Shown piece by piece: positions 44,425-53,955 of a stretch of 64,000 bases of DNA. Position numbers and translations under genes: made by a program. Source of the DNA: Helicobacteraceae bacterium. GTDB lineage: Bacteria; Campylobacterota; Campylobacteria; Campylobacterales; Helicobacteraceae. Below the pieces are notes generated by a model. The model ran no database searches and was not told the DNA's origin. It saw only the letters and a list, made by a program, of their open reading frames with translations. The stretch spans positions 1-64,000 of the forward strand of contig CAAGLK010000134.1 in assembly GCA_900770765.1 (NCBI GenBank), written 5' to 3'. Every line of letters begins with the position of its first letter. Position 1 is the stretch's first letter.

Positions 44425-46191
44425 TTAAAAGGCGATTTTTTGTTTGCTAACCTTATAAATTTTATCAATTGCAACTTTGCCTTGCAATTTATTATTTTCA
44501 TTTGCTAAAGGCTTAAAAAAATCTACCAAATCTAAATTTATAACGCCGATATTAAAGTTAATATTTGTGTGTTTATCTTGTGAATCTACACTAAAGGCAA
44601 AAATATAATCAATATTATTTAGCGATTGCTCTACAAGATTATTATTGCTTTTAGCACCAACACCTAAAAACAATTTGTCAAAATTTTCTTGCCCTATTTT
44701 TTGCAAAAATGTATTTAAATTATCTTTGCAATTAATTTTTATATTATTTAACTTAATCACATCGCTACCTAACTTCTTAAAATCATCTTTATTTTCGTGT
44801 AAAAATACATAAAATTTATCGTGCTTAAAAGAGGCGATAATATCTATATAAATCCTTTTGCAAGTCTTGCCATTACCTATTATTATAGCTTTATCACCTT
44901 GCGCACCTGGATAGCTAAGTGCTAGAATCTCACAACCTAATTTTTTAAAAATCAAAGTAGTAGCGAAAGTTATAATATCTTCGTTTATATGTTTAAATAA
45001 AAATGGTTCTAGCGGAAGTGGCGTATAGTTATTGAAATTTGTACTTATTTTATTTTTATATTCTTTAGCTATTTTAGGATTCCAAGAGATTTTACACAAA
45101 AGATTATTTTCATAATCACAAAACATAATGGCTTTTGAATTAATAAAAATTGATTTATACACATTACTATTATATGTTTGCAAAAATTCTTTAAATAAAT
45201 CATCCTTTATAAAATAAGAATTATTTGAAATTTGTGAAAAATCTAAATCAATTTTTGTCACTATTTGAAAAATTTTTAATGCTAGTTGTGGAGTAAAATC
45301 TTGTTTTATTATTTTGTTTAATTCTATTATTTTTTGAGATGGTAGTGCGTCAAATAATGCTTCATAGCTTTCCTTGCCTTTTTCTCGCTCTCGTTTTAGA
45401 ATAAATTTTGTAATTGTATTATCAATGCCAAAAAGCATATTGATAAAAAATAAGATTCCCCTATCTGGGTCCATTGCGTGACCAAAGCGATTAATTTTTA
45501 CAATAATATCTTCATCATCTCGCATAAATCTAGTAGAGTTTGCAAATAACGCCTTAATTTCGTTTATTTTACAAGATTCCACATTGCCTTTATGTGAATT
45601 TAGCAATATTTCATAAGCTGTAATATCGTCCTTAGAATCTTTATAAACTTGCAAAATATTATTAAGTATTCTTGTAATTTCTGCATTTTTAGCGACACAA
45701 GATGGGCGTTGTTTATTTACAATTAAATTATTATTGTTATCTGCCTTAAAGTCTATAAAATATACTAAACAATTATTTTTTATAATAAGTGTTTGCTCTT
45801 TTTGCACATCTAGCTTATCTCCACCACCATGATTTCCTTGTGAGTTTTTACTGAGTGGCGATATTTTCATTACAGGTATTTTAAACGCTCCAGCCCAAAA
45901 ATACACATCGCTTCGCTGTATCTTGTGGTCATCTGTTGGCACTGCGGTGGAGTATTCAATAAGCAAAATGGGGATTTCTTTATCTTTGCAAATCGCACTT
46001 ATAGCTAAATCAAAATTTTTAAGTTTTAAAATCTTAAACAGCTTTGAATCATTATCTAGCATTTTACCTTTTGGCTTTGGGATATAAATATTATCAATGG
46101 TTAATTTATTATCAATTTCTAATAAATATTCTTTAAAGTCTAATCCTTGCTCTAGGCATTCTGCATAGATTCTAATGCTATTAATTTTCAT
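44425..46191 (-). CDS. Putative type II restriction endonuclease
   Basis: A 588-residue protein, the last gene of a three-gene operon with two DNA methyltransferases (4-base overlap with the second). That position is the main reason for the call. Around residues 60-90, FDLAISAIC then IPILLIEYSTAVPTDDHKI gives a D-(x)n-E pattern compatible with a variant PD-(D/E)XK nuclease. A second stretch near residue 430-450 (IYIDIIASFKHDKFYVF) is another candidate core. I do not recognise a named isoschizomer. The target is unknown. Confidence 0.6.
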   Translation of the reverse strand: MKINSIRIYAECLEQGLDFKEYLLEIDNKLTIDNIYIPKPKGKMLDNDSKLFKILKLKNFDLAISAICKDKEIPILLIEYSTAVPTDDHKIQRSDVYFWAGAFKIPVMKISPLSKNSQGNHGGGDKLDVQKEQTLIIKNNCLVYFIDFKADNNNNLIVNKQRPSCVAKNAEITRILNNILQVYKDSKDDITAYEILLNSHKGNVESCKINEIKALFANSTRFMRDDEDIIVKINRFGHAMDPDRGILFFINMLFGIDNTITKFILKREREKGKESYEALFDALPSQKIIELNKIIKQDFTPQLALKIFQIVTKIDLDFSQISNNSYFIKDDLFKEFLQTYNSNVYKSIFINSKAIMFCDYENNLLCKISWNPKIAKEYKNKISTNFNNYTPLPLEPFLFKHINEDIITFATTLIFKKLGCEILALSYPGAQGDKAIIIGNGKTCKRIYIDIIASFKHDKFYVFLHENKDDFKKLGSDVIKLNNIKINCKDNLNTFLQKIGQENFDKLFLGVGAKSNNNLVEQSLNNIDYIFAFSVDSQDKHTNINFNIGVINLDLVDFFKPLANENNKLQGKVAIDKIYKVSKQKIAF

Positions 46192-47270
46192 TTTGCCACT
46201 TTTTGAAATACTAAAATATGCTCTTTTTTGTTTTTTGTTCTATAGCTTTGCTTAAAAGAGCGGCTTGTGTTATCAAGCTCTGTATATGAATAATCTACTA
46301 AATCCCATTTTAACTTTTTAGCGATATTTAGCATTTCATCTTTTGCGTTATATATCTCTCCTTGTATCTTGCCATCACCCATAACTAGCACGATATGGGC
46401 ATTATCTCTAAGCACAATTTGACATTGTGTGAAAATCTCTAATAAATCATTATTAAATTTTTCTTTAGGAAGTTTTAGGCTTGAATACTCTCGCCTTGAG
46501 CCTATTTCATTTTGCATTGAAAAATTAACATCAAAATCAAGCCATAGCATTCTATGCTTATGATACAGATAATAATCGTAAGTGTTTGGATAAGGCGGTG
46601 AAGTAAAAATTAAAGAGATGGAATCTTTTTGTAATTTTTGACTTAGCGTTTTTGAGTTGTGTAAAAATACTTGTTGAGTCTCGTTATTATTAATTGCTAA
46701 ATTATCAAAAATATCAATAGCTAATTTAAGTTTTTCTTTAAATTTATCATACACATAATTTTCATTTAAATATTTTTTCTCAATACTTGCATATCTAGTG
46801 TCTGATTCTTGATTTGAAGCTAAATTAATAATAGATGAAAAAATTAAATTTAAAAAAATTTGATATTGTTTATTATCTTTGCAAAATTCTTTAATACTAT
46901 ATTTTATGCTTGATAGGGCAGTGATGCTTTCATCTTTAAACCAGTGATTTATGCTTTTATAATCTTGTAAAATTCCGCCTTTTTGTATGCTAAATTCTCT
47001 TAGATTCTTAGTATCTTCTTTATTTAAATTTAGCAATTTTGCTTGTGTGATTAAATAAGCAATATAGTTTATATCAAAGCCAAATGATTTTTTACCTAAT
47101 TGTTTAGAGGCTAGTAGCGTAGTGCCAGAGCCACAAAATGGGTCAAGCACAGCATTATCGTCTTTAGCGTATTTTTCTATGTATTTTAATGCTAAGTCAA
47201 TGGTAAATTTAGCTGGATATGAGTGGATTCTATCTAGTTTTTTAAGATAATTTTCACCAAATAGGCTCAT
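46188..47270 (-). CDS. DNA methyltransferase (beta class), second of the pair
   Basis: A 360-residue enzyme. The SAM-binding motif I, DPFCGSGTTLLASKQLGKKS (about 42-61), is near the N-terminus. The catalytic motif IV is TSPPYPNTYDYYLYHKH near residue 218. SPPY fits N4-cytosine or beta-class N6-adenine methylases. The order is catalytic motif after motif I, with a long insert between them. It overlaps its neighbours by 4 bases on both sides (ATGA-type), so all three proteins are coupled. Confidence 0.85.
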   Translation of the reverse strand: MSLFGENYLKKLDRIHSYPAKFTIDLALKYIEKYAKDDNAVLDPFCGSGTTLLASKQLGKKSFGFDINYIAYLITQAKLLNLNKEDTKNLREFSIQKGGILQDYKSINHWFKDESITALSSIKYSIKEFCKDNKQYQIFLNLIFSSIINLASNQESDTRYASIEKKYLNENYVYDKFKEKLKLAIDIFDNLAINNNETQQVFLHNSKTLSQKLQKDSISLIFTSPPYPNTYDYYLYHKHRMLWLDFDVNFSMQNEIGSRREYSSLKLPKEKFNNDLLEIFTQCQIVLRDNAHIVLVMGDGKIQGEIYNAKDEMLNIAKKLKWDLVDYSYTELDNTSRSFKQSYRTKNKKEHILVFQKVAK

Positions 47271-48112
47271 AAAACTTTCCTTAATACAACTAAAAATGAG
47301 TGATTTTGATTAACATAAAATACACTTGGATAGCCTAGTAGCACAAGCTTACGCCGCTCATTTTGGTCCCAAATGATTAAATCATGGTATTTAAAACCAG
47401 CTTTTTGCCCTAAATCAGCGATAATCCCATGCAAATCCACATAAGGCACACTATTTTTAGTATCTCTAAAATCCTTAACAACCCACACATTATAACCCTT
47501 GTCTTTTGTTTTGTTAAAGATTTTTTTCATAAGCGTTAAAACAGCTTCCTTATAGTTTTCTAAATTCATATTTCCTAAATCTTTATTGCTATTTGAATAA
47601 AGGCGTGTTGTAGCGTTATTATCCACTACAAAAGCGGATTTTTTATGCCTATTTGCCCTATCATCTAGCACTTTATGGATTAAATTAGCATAAGGGGGCG
47701 AAGTTAGAGTAAGTGAAACAGAATTATTTTCAACACTATCAATCAATTCCAAACAATCGCCTTTTTTAATATCACAAGCAATATTTTTTTGAAAAATAGA
47801 ATTTAAATTTGTGCTTATAGAATCTTGTGCAATTTCAAAAAACTCATCGCTTAACTCAAATCCTATAAAATTCCTATCTAGCTCCATAGCGCTTAACGCA
47901 CTTGTACCAGTGCCTAAAAATGGGTCAAGCACTAAATCTTGCTTATTTGAATAAAGAGAAATAACCCTATCGCTTAATTTTTTAGGAAAAGTCGCTCCGT
48001 GTTTTAGTGCATTTTTAGCGCGAGGACTTGATACATCATTCCACACAGAACGAGAATTTACTGCCCACTCTTTAGTTGTTAAGCCATTAAATGCCGTTTT
48101 TTCTTTACCCAA
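47267..48112 (-). CDS. DNA methyltransferase (beta class), first of the pair
   Basis: A 281-residue enzyme with motif I VLDPFLGTGTSALSAMELDR (about 58-77) and motif IV TLTSPPYANLIHKVLD (about 133-148). The start is TTG at 48112, supported by AAGGA six bases upstream; no ATG is in reach. It is the first gene of the operon. Two methylases with one nuclease usually means an asymmetric recognition site, each enzyme modifying one strand. Confidence 0.85.
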   Translation of the reverse strand: MGKEKTAFNGLTTKEWAVNSRSVWNDVSSPRAKNALKHGATFPKKLSDRVISLYSNKQDLVLDPFLGTGTSALSAMELDRNFIGFELSDEFFEIAQDSISTNLNSIFQKNIACDIKKGDCLELIDSVENNSVSLTLTSPPYANLIHKVLDDRANRHKKSAFVVDNNATTRLYSNSNKDLGNMNLENYKEAVLTLMKKIFNKTKDKGYNVWVVKDFRDTKNSVPYVDLHGIIADLGQKAGFKYHDLIIWDQNERRKLVLLGYPSVFYVNQNHSFLVVLRKVL

Positions 48113-48146
48113 ATGCAGTCCTTAAATATACTTATCTTTAAAAATC

Positions 48147-48186
48147 AAAGCATAAGTAAGGCGTTACGCCTTTTAACCTATGCTTT
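48147..48186 (-). terminator. Terminator of the grpE-dnaK operon
   Basis: AAAGCATA pairs with TATGCTTT and, across a small internal loop, AAGGCG pairs with CGCCTT around TTA. The hairpin begins 6 bases after the dnaK stop on the minus strand and is followed by GATTTTT in that direction. Confidence 0.7.
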
Positions 48187-48191
48187 TAAGG

Positions 48192-50075
48192 CTATTCAAC
48201 TTCTGCGTCAATTATATCATCGTCTTTTTTGTTGTTTTGTCCTTGTCCGGGACGAGGAGTCTCTTGCCCATTAGTTTTATACATAGCTTCGGCTAGTTTG
48301 TGGCTTACTTCTGTAAGCTCTTTTATTTTTGTTTCAATTTCCACTTTTGTCGCATTTTCATTTTTTAACACTTCTTGTAATGCATTAATTGCATTTTGGA
48401 TTTTTTCTGCTTCGCTAGAGTCAATTTTATCTTTCATTTCATCTAGGCTTTTTTGCGTTTGATATACAAGGCTGTCGGCTTGGTTACGCACTTCAATTAT
48501 TTCTTTTTTCGCTTTATCTGCTTCTTTATTTAACTCTGCATCTTTTACCATTTTATCAATTTCACTATCGCTCAAACCGCTTGAACCTGTGATTTTAATC
48601 TCTTGTGCTTTGCCTGTGGCTTTATCTTTAGCGCTAACGGTTAGAATCCCATTTGCGTCAATATCAAAAGTAACTTCAATTTGTGGTACGCCTCTAGGTG
48701 CGGCTGGGATTCCACTTAACTCAAAGTTTCCTAGCACTTTATTATCCCTTGCAAGCTCTCTCTCACCTTGTAATACTTGAATAGTAACGGCTGGCTGATT
48801 ATCCTCTGCAGTTGAGAAAACTTGATTTTTCTTAGTTGGAATCGTAGTTCCTCTCTCAATTATTCTAGTCATAACGCCGCCTAGTGTTTCAATACCTAAT
48901 GATAGCGGAGTTACATCAAGTAATAGCACATCTTTAACATCGCCTTTTAAAACACCACCTTGAATCGCCGCACCCATAGCCACGACTTCATCTGGATTTA
49001 CGCTTTTATTTAGCTCTTTTCCTATAAATTCCTTAACTCGCTCTTGCACCTTTGGAATCCTAGTAGAGCCTCCTACCATTACGACTTCATTAATTTCGCT
49101 TTTGTTCAAATCCGCATCTTTAATAACGCTGCCGATTTTGTCTATTGTTTGATTAATATAGCTTTCAATTAAGCCTTCAAATTTCGCTCTACTTAGCTTT
49201 TTAACTAAATGCTTAGGGCCTGTCGCATCTGCTGTGATAAATGGTAAATTTATTTCTGTTTCTGTCGCACTGCTTAACTCTTTTTTTGCATTTTCTGCAG
49301 CTTCTTTTAATCGTTGAAGTGCCATTACATCATTTTTTAAATTTACTCCATTTTCACTTTCAAATTCACCCACAACCCAGTCAATAATAGCATTATCAAA
49401 GTCATCACCACCTAAGAAGGCATCGCCGCCTGTGGCTTTAACTTCTACTACATTATCACCTGTTTCTAGCACTGTTACATCAAATGTCCCACCGCCAAGG
49501 TCATAAACTACGATATTTTCACTCTGCTTTTTGTCTAATCCATAAGCTAAAGCCGCGCTTGTAGGCTCGTTTATGATTCTTAGCACATTTAGCCCGGCAA
49601 TTGTCCCTGCTTCTTTTGTCGCTTTTCTTTGTGCATCGTTAAAATACGCTGGCACGGTAATTACCGCCTCGCTTACTTCCTCTCCTAAATATGCCTCTGC
49701 ATCGGCTTTTAGCTTCATTAGAATCTTTGCAGAAATTTCTTGTGGTGTATAAACTTTACCTGCTATTTCAATAGCACATGCGCCATTTCTATCCACAACC
49801 TTATAAGGCAGTCTTTTTTTAGCCTCTTGCGCTTTGTCTTCATTAAACATAAGTCCCATAATTCGCTTAATAGAATAAATTGTTTTTTCTGGGTTTGTAA
49901 TAGCCTGTCGCTTTGCTACATCGCCCACTAGAATCTCACCTTTATCTGTAAAAGCTACGATTGAAGGCGTTGTATTTTTACCCTCTTTATTTGCGATAAT
50001 TTTCGCTTCATTTCCCTCAAACACCGCCATTGCTGAGTTTGTAGTCCCTAAGTCAATTCCTAATACCTTTGCCAT
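48192..50075 (-). CDS. dnaK: Chaperone protein DnaK (Hsp70)
   Basis: A 627-residue ATP-dependent chaperone. ATPase-domain signatures are [13 protein letters not shown] (start), [15 protein letters not shown] (about 195-209) and [14 protein letters not shown] (about 335-348). The substrate-binding domain follows ([14 protein letters not shown]), and the tail ends [10 protein letters not shown], close to the standard EEVD-like bacterial end. It is last in the operon. Two unknown small genes separate it from grpE, unlike H. pylori where the two are adjacent. Confidence 0.97.
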   Translation of the reverse strand: MAKVLGIDLGTTNSAMAVFEGNEAKIIANKEGKNTTPSIVAFTDKGEILVGDVAKRQAITNPEKTIYSIKRIMGLMFNEDKAQEAKKRLPYKVVDRNGACAIEIAGKVYTPQEISAKILMKLKADAEAYLGEEVSEAVITVPAYFNDAQRKATKEAGTIAGLNVLRIINEPTSAALAYGLDKKQSENIVVYDLGGGTFDVTVLETGDNVVEVKATGGDAFLGGDDFDNAIIDWVVGEFESENGVNLKNDVMALQRLKEAAENAKKELSSATETEINLPFITADATGPKHLVKKLSRAKFEGLIESYINQTIDKIGSVIKDADLNKSEINEVVMVGGSTRIPKVQERVKEFIGKELNKSVNPDEVVAMGAAIQGGVLKGDVKDVLLLDVTPLSLGIETLGGVMTRIIERGTTIPTKKNQVFSTAEDNQPAVTIQVLQGERELARDNKVLGNFELSGIPAAPRGVPQIEVTFDIDANGILTVSAKDKATGKAQEIKITGSSGLSDSEIDKMVKDAELNKEADKAKKEIIEVRNQADSLVYQTQKSLDEMKDKIDSSEAEKIQNAINALQEVLKNENATKVEIETKIKELTEVSHKLAEAMYKTNGQETPRPGQGQNNKKDDDIIDAEVE

Positions 50076-50090
50076 AATTTGCTCCTTAAA

Positions 50091-50531
50091 TTAAATTTTA
50101 AATTCGTTATATACTTTTAGAGTATATTTGTAATTAGAATGTGGTTTTGCATAAAAACGCTTATTAATTTCACTCTCTACAAAATCAATAATTTGATTTT
50201 TATACATTTCCTTAAAAAAATCTTTATCAATATAACTTTCTAAATAGCTATAAGCTAAAAGTTCGTAAAAATTACGACTATCCTCATAAATAGACTCTAT
50301 CATATTCGCAACCAGCCTAGCTTGCATAAAATTTTGAATAGATAAAAGTTTTTCATGATGGTAAAAAATCTTATCTTTATTTGCTGCTATATTTTTCCAA
50401 ATTTCCATAGCTTGCAAACCTTGATTTATCTCCCTTTGTGCCTTTGCCTCCTTTGATGATTTAAATGCCCATATACAAGATACAATAGCTATTAAAGCAG
50501 AAAGAATAGAAATATAATTACTTATTTCCAT
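50091..50531 (-). CDS. Unknown membrane-anchored protein between grpE and dnaK
   Basis: A 146-residue protein I do not recognise. One N-terminal helix (ISILSALIAIVSCIWAF, about residues 7-23) is followed by a charged helical region (KSSKEAKAQREINQGLQ) that is probably coiled coil, then a helical soluble domain rich in aromatic residues. The design resembles small DUF4760-like phage or membrane proteins. It starts inside the end of the preceding small gene (14-base overlap) and ends 15 bases before dnaK, so it should be expressed with the heat-shock operon. Confidence 0.65.
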   Translation of the reverse strand: MEISNYISILSALIAIVSCIWAFKSSKEAKAQREINQGLQAMEIWKNIAANKDKIFYHHEKLLSIQNFMQARLVANMIESIYEDSRNFYELLAYSYLESYIDKDFFKEMYKNQIIDFVESEINKRFYAKPHSNYKYTLKVYNEFKI

Positions 50532-50691
50532 TTTGAGCTTCTTTCTTTTTAGTCTCTTTTTCTCGCTCTTCTTTTTGTTTTAAATATTCTAAATGCCTAT
50601 TCATAGAATCCGCTACGCTTGAATAAAAATTTGAGCCTTGCTTGTATTCAAAACTCTCATTTAAAATTTGCGTCTTTTCTTTTTCGCTCAT
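50518..50691 (-). CDS. Small charged protein between grpE and dnaK
   Basis: A 57-residue open frame with a good ribosome site (GGAG, 5 bases before the ATG). It encodes a hydrophilic protein: MSEKEKTQILNESFEYKQGS at the start, then a strongly charged helix (LEYLKQKEEREKETKKKEAQ). I do not recognise the family. It begins 15 bases after the grpE stop and overlaps the next gene by 14 bases. Close packing, and a start with a ribosome site, argue that it is real. Confidence 0.6.
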   Translation of the reverse strand: MSEKEKTQILNESFEYKQGSNFYSSVADSMNRHLEYLKQKEEREKETKKKEAQNGNK

Positions 50692-50706
50692 TTTTACTCC
50701 TTAAAG

Positions 50707-51285
50707 CTATTTTGCGATGCTTATCATACTTGGTCGCAAAACTCTTTCTTTATATTTATAGCCTTTTTGCAACTCGCTTACTATTTGTCCGCTTTCATGA
50801 GAGTCGCTATCTACTTGCATAATAGCATCATGGAAATTTGGGTCAAATGCGCCATCAGTTGCGATTGGCTCTATCCCATGCTTTGCAAAACTCTTTAGCA
50901 AGTTATCTAAAGTTAGCGAAATGCCTTCTTCAATCTTACTTAAAAGCTCGGCATTGTCGCTAATTTCCTTAGCATTCCTTACGCTTTTTAACGCAATTTC
51001 TAGCGAGTCAATGCTAGGCAATAAATCTTTAGCGATTTTTTCATAAGCATATTCTAAGGATAAATCTTTATCACGCATAAGGCGTTTTTTTGTGTTTTCA
51101 AAATCCGCATAAGTGCGTAAATTTTCTTCTTTTAACTCTGCAATTTGTGCTTGCAAATCATCAATAGAAGCTTCGCAGTTTTGATTATTTTCATCATTTT
51201 CTTCACAAGTGGAATCCAAATTATCACAATCGCAAGATTCTACGCTTTCTTTACTAGCAGATTCTAAATTTTCTTTATTTTGCAC
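50707..51285 (-). CDS. grpE: Nucleotide exchange factor GrpE
   Basis: A 192-residue co-chaperone that releases ADP from DnaK. It has an acidic N-terminal tail, a long helix ([20 protein letters not shown]), then [13 protein letters not shown] and the C-terminal beta domain with [12 protein letters not shown] and [18 protein letters not shown]. The start is GTG at 51285, because AAAGGAG lies just before it; an upstream TTG frame would overlap the ribosome site. First gene of the operon, from a near-consensus promoter. hrcA, which precedes it in H. pylori, is not here. Confidence 0.94.
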   Translation of the reverse strand: MQNKENLESASKESVESCDCDNLDSTCEENDENNQNCEASIDDLQAQIAELKEENLRTYADFENTKKRLMRDKDLSLEYAYEKIAKDLLPSIDSLEIALKSVRNAKEISDNAELLSKIEEGISLTLDNLLKSFAKHGIEPIATDGAFDPNFHDAIMQVDSDSHESGQIVSELQKGYKYKERVLRPSMISIAK

Positions 51286-51352
51286 CGCTTCTCCTTTCAA
51301 AATTTAAATAAAATTGAAATTTTAGCAATAAAATTTTCAAATTTCAAGCAAG

Positions 51353-51381
51353 ATTATATAACTTTAGTCTAATATTGTCAA
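51353..51381 (-). promoter_or_regulatory. Consensus sigma-70 promoter of the grpE-dnaK operon
   Basis: On the minus strand TTGACA (51376-51381), a 17-base spacer, then TATAAT (51353-51358), the perfect sigma-70 consensus and rare in this group. The start would be near 51346. The leader of about 60 bases contains TTGAAATTTT with two alternative complements at 51331-51347, so it may fold. No CIRCE or HAIR operator is seen. The rest of 51301-51528 is AT-rich. Confidence 0.75.
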
Positions 51382-51528
51382 GTTTTATTAATAAAATAAA
51401 CTAAAGATTCTTAAAAAAAATAATGCAATATAAATATTTTCGTATTGATTTTAGCTATTTTTCGCAATTGTTTTTTAATTTTTAATAAAACTTTGATAAA
51501 CTAAAAAATTTAAAAGAAAGGACAAATA

Positions 51529-52335
51529 ATGAGTGGAATCTTAAAATTTATTTTTATATTTTCAATAAGTCTAAGCTATGCGTTTTCAAGTAATTTAACA
51601 ATAGAAAACGGCAAAACGCTAATTCTAAGCACAAAAGAAAAAAGCCCAGCCCCAATAAAACTAGGGCAAAGAAGCTATAAATGGCTAAACCACCCTACAA
51701 ATAAAGATGAAAAAATAGCCATCTTAGCAATTCCATATAGAGAAAAGCTAGAATCCCAAGCTATTTTTGAAGATAAAACTATAAAAATAATCGCTGGAAA
51801 TTACAAAAAAGAAGCAATAACAGCTCAGCCAAGCAAAGTAAAGCCAAATCCACAAAATCAAGCCAGAATCAAAAAAGAGCGAGATGAAGCTAATAAAATT
51901 TATAGCAATTATTCGCAAACTAGGCTTTGGGATTCTAGCTTTATCTTGCCGATGGAATCTAAAATTACAAGCTCTTATGGAAATGCTCGCACTTTTAATG
52001 GAGAAGTTAAAAGCTATCATAGCGGCACAGATTTTAGAGCCGCAATTGGCAAAGAGATAAAGGCTACAAATCGCGGTAAAGTGGTGATTTCTAAAGATAG
52101 ATTCCTAGCAGGTGGCTCAATTGTGCTTGACCATGGAGAGGGCATTTTTAGTATGTATTATCACTGCAGCAAACTTCTAGTAAAAGAGGGTGATATTGTA
52201 GAAAAGGGTGATATTGTCGCGCTTAGTGGCGCAAGCGGTAGGGTAAGTGGGCCGCATTTACACTTTGGGATTCTAGTGCGTGGCGCGCAAATTGACCCAC
52301 TTGATTTTATAACACAAGTTAATGCGCTTTTTTAA
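51529..52335 (+). CDS. M23 family peptidoglycan endopeptidase
   Basis: A 268-residue secreted zinc peptidase. A signal peptide (residues 1-20, ending SYAFS) and a beta-rich N-domain (to about 120) are followed by the LytM/M23 domain. Zinc ligands appear in YHSGTDFRA (about H164 and D168) and in the HLHFG motif (about 244-248). It cuts peptide crosslinks in the wall. In Helicobacter, M23 enzymes of this kind set cell shape. AAAGGA precedes the ATG. The next gene follows closely. Confidence 0.92.
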   Translation: MSGILKFIFIFSISLSYAFSSNLTIENGKTLILSTKEKSPAPIKLGQRSYKWLNHPTNKDEKIAILAIPYREKLESQAIFEDKTIKIIAGNYKKEAITAQPSKVKPNPQNQARIKKERDEANKIYSNYSQTRLWDSSFILPMESKITSSYGNARTFNGEVKSYHSGTDFRAAIGKEIKATNRGKVVISKDRFLAGGSIVLDHGEGIFSMYYHCSKLLVKEGDIVEKGDIVALSGASGRVSGPHLHFGILVRGAQIDPLDFITQVNALF

Positions 52336-52344
52336 AGGCTTATT

Positions 52345-52962
52345 GTGGAATATATCATAGATGAAGCAATTTATAAGAATCTTAAGGCGATTTCTCTCTC
52401 AATGTTTCGTAAAAATTTCTTTGGAATCTTTCATGGCTCAATTTCTACAAAACTTGAAGAAGGGCATTTTTTAATAAACAAAAAAGACGCAATTTTTGAC
52501 GATTTAAACAAAGATTCCTTAATGCTACTTTACCATAAACAAGATTACCGATGGAAGGAAGCAAGCATGGATGCCTTTATCCACTCGCTAATGTATCAAA
52601 ATATCCCAAATGCAAAATATATAGCCTATGGGATGCCGCCCTTTACCGTAGCATACACACTTACGCATAATCAAATTACACCAAAAGACTATTTTGGCTA
52701 CAAAATGCTAGGAAATTTAAGCGTCTATGACCCAAAGGATTTTGATAATTGGTATGAAAGAGCCGATGTAGAAATAAACCGCTATTTTAAAGAAAATGAT
52801 AAAAAAATAATGGTAATTAAAGGCTATGGAGTCTATGCGTATCATAGGGATTTGCAAATGCTTTCAAAACTTTTTTCGCTTTTAGAAAATTCTTGTAAGA
52901 TTCTACATTTTAGCTCTATTTTAGAAGCAAGCAAACCAAGCCAAGATTTATTTGATATTTGA
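52345..52962 (+). CDS. Class II aldolase/adducin-fold protein of unknown function
   Basis: A 205-residue protein with the outline of a class II aldolase: FFGIFHGSISTKLEEGHFLI resembles the N-terminal G-N-x-S loop, SMDAFIHSLMYQNIPNAKYI the helix before the metal site, and VIKGYGVYAYHRDL the last conserved segment (usually nHG). The canonical zinc histidines are not all present, so catalysis is doubtful. A GTG start at 52345 lies 9 bases after the M23 gene, so the two are probably an operon. Confidence 0.65.
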   Translation: MEYIIDEAIYKNLKAISLSMFRKNFFGIFHGSISTKLEEGHFLINKKDAIFDDLNKDSLMLLYHKQDYRWKEASMDAFIHSLMYQNIPNAKYIAYGMPPFTVAYTLTHNQITPKDYFGYKMLGNLSVYDPKDFDNWYERADVEINRYFKENDKKIMVIKGYGVYAYHRDLQMLSKLFSLLENSCKILHFSSILEASKPSQDLFDI

Positions 52963-53053
52963 TAATAGCGACAGAATCTTATTTGATTTTAAATAATCCG
53001 TAAGATACCTAATTATAGAAAATTTCTTATTTAGTGCTAATAGCTATAAAAAA

Positions 53054-53088
53054 TAATATAGATTTAACAATAAAGAAAATCTATATTA
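53054..53088. repeat. Perfect 12-base inverted repeat in the gap 52963-53194
   Basis: TAATATAGATTT (53054-53065) and AAATCTATATTA (53077-53088) form perfect arms with an 11-base loop. They lie between convergent genes, so it may be a bidirectional terminator, although it contains only two G-C pairs. Nothing else is recognisable in this AT-rich gap. Confidence 0.5.
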
Positions 53089-53194
53089 AAACATTTTAAA
53101 ATTAACAAGAAAAAAAATTCTCTTAACTTATCTTGAACCATTGGCGTATATTAAGTTGAATTTTAAAAATCTATCAATTGATAAAATTTATCAT

Positions 53195-53857
53195 TTAACT
53201 ATTGCTTATTTTATTTACCGCTTCTAGTGTGTCTTTTGCTATGTTTTGTGTATGGTTTTGCAGAATCTCTAGTGGAGCATAACCACATAAAACGCCTATG
53301 CTTTGGATTCTAGCTGCGTTTGCGGCTTTTATATCAAGCGGTGTATCGCCTATCATAAAGATTTTATTTTTTGGAAAATCACTTAGATTTTGTGATTTAA
53401 AAATCTCATCTAATGCTTTTAAAATAGGCTCTGCATCGGGCTTTGGCTTAATTACATCATCTCTACCTATTATGCAGCTAAAGGATTCCAACACGCCAAG
53501 TTGTTTAAGCAAAATTTTAGAATATTCGCTTGTTTTTGTAGTTACAACGCCTAAATAAGCAAATTCGCTTGCCTTTTGCACCGCTTCTTTTGCACCGCTT
53601 AAAAGCGTAGTTTTTGCCTCGCACACTTCCCTATAATTTGCCTTATACACGCTTATATAATCTTGGATTCTACTCTCTTCTACACCAAGTGCGCTAAAAA
53701 TATCCTCTAGTGTGTGTCCTATGTGTCCCTTTAGCTCATCTAGTGTTGGCGGAATCTTAGAGAAATGCTTAAACGCCGCACAAAATGAATAATAAATTGC
53801 ATCAGTTGAGTCAATTAGCGTCCCGTCTAAATCAAATAAAATAATATTATTCTTCAT
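53195..53857 (-). CDS. HAD superfamily phosphatase, phosphoglycolate phosphatase-like
   Basis: A 220-residue hydrolase of the Gph/PpaX type. Motif I FDLDGTLIDSTDAIYYSF (about 8-25) carries the two catalytic aspartates, motif II is LGVVTTKTS (near 97), motif III contains the lysine in GRDDVIKPKPDAEP, and motif IV is IFMIGDTPLDIKAANAAR (about 170-187). Cap-domain residues PTLDELKGHIGHTLEDIF match phosphoglycolate phosphatases. Substrate not certain. RBS AAGGAGGG. Confidence 0.88.
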   Translation of the reverse strand: MKNNIILFDLDGTLIDSTDAIYYSFCAAFKHFSKIPPTLDELKGHIGHTLEDIFSALGVEESRIQDYISVYKANYREVCEAKTTLLSGAKEAVQKASEFAYLGVVTTKTSEYSKILLKQLGVLESFSCIIGRDDVIKPKPDAEPILKALDEIFKSQNLSDFPKNKIFMIGDTPLDIKAANAARIQSIGVLCGYAPLEILQNHTQNIAKDTLEAVNKISNS

Positions 53858-53901
53858 AAAACCCTCCTTAAAAAACGCTTATTATAGCAAAATAATTTTA
53901 C

Positions 53902-53933
53902 TTGACAATCGTTATATAAATAAATACAATACG
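53902..53933 (+). promoter_or_regulatory. modE promoter overlapped by a ModE-type operator
   Basis: TTGACA (53902-53907), a 17-base spacer, then TACAAT (53925-53930). Across it lies CGTTATAT-N8-ACAATACG (53910-53933), which has the size and left half-site of the ModE box known from enteric bacteria and an imperfect right half. ModE bound here with molybdate would block RNA polymerase, giving autoregulation. Confidence 0.6.
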
Positions 53934-53955
53934 CTCTAAGTTTTAAAGGATTTAT

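Noticed and set aside
51301..51528. CIRCE or HAIR heat-shock operator before grpE
   Set aside because: No TTAGCACTC-N9-GAGTGCTAA or CTTGAGT-N7-ACTCAAG pattern was found; only AT-rich hairpins are seen.
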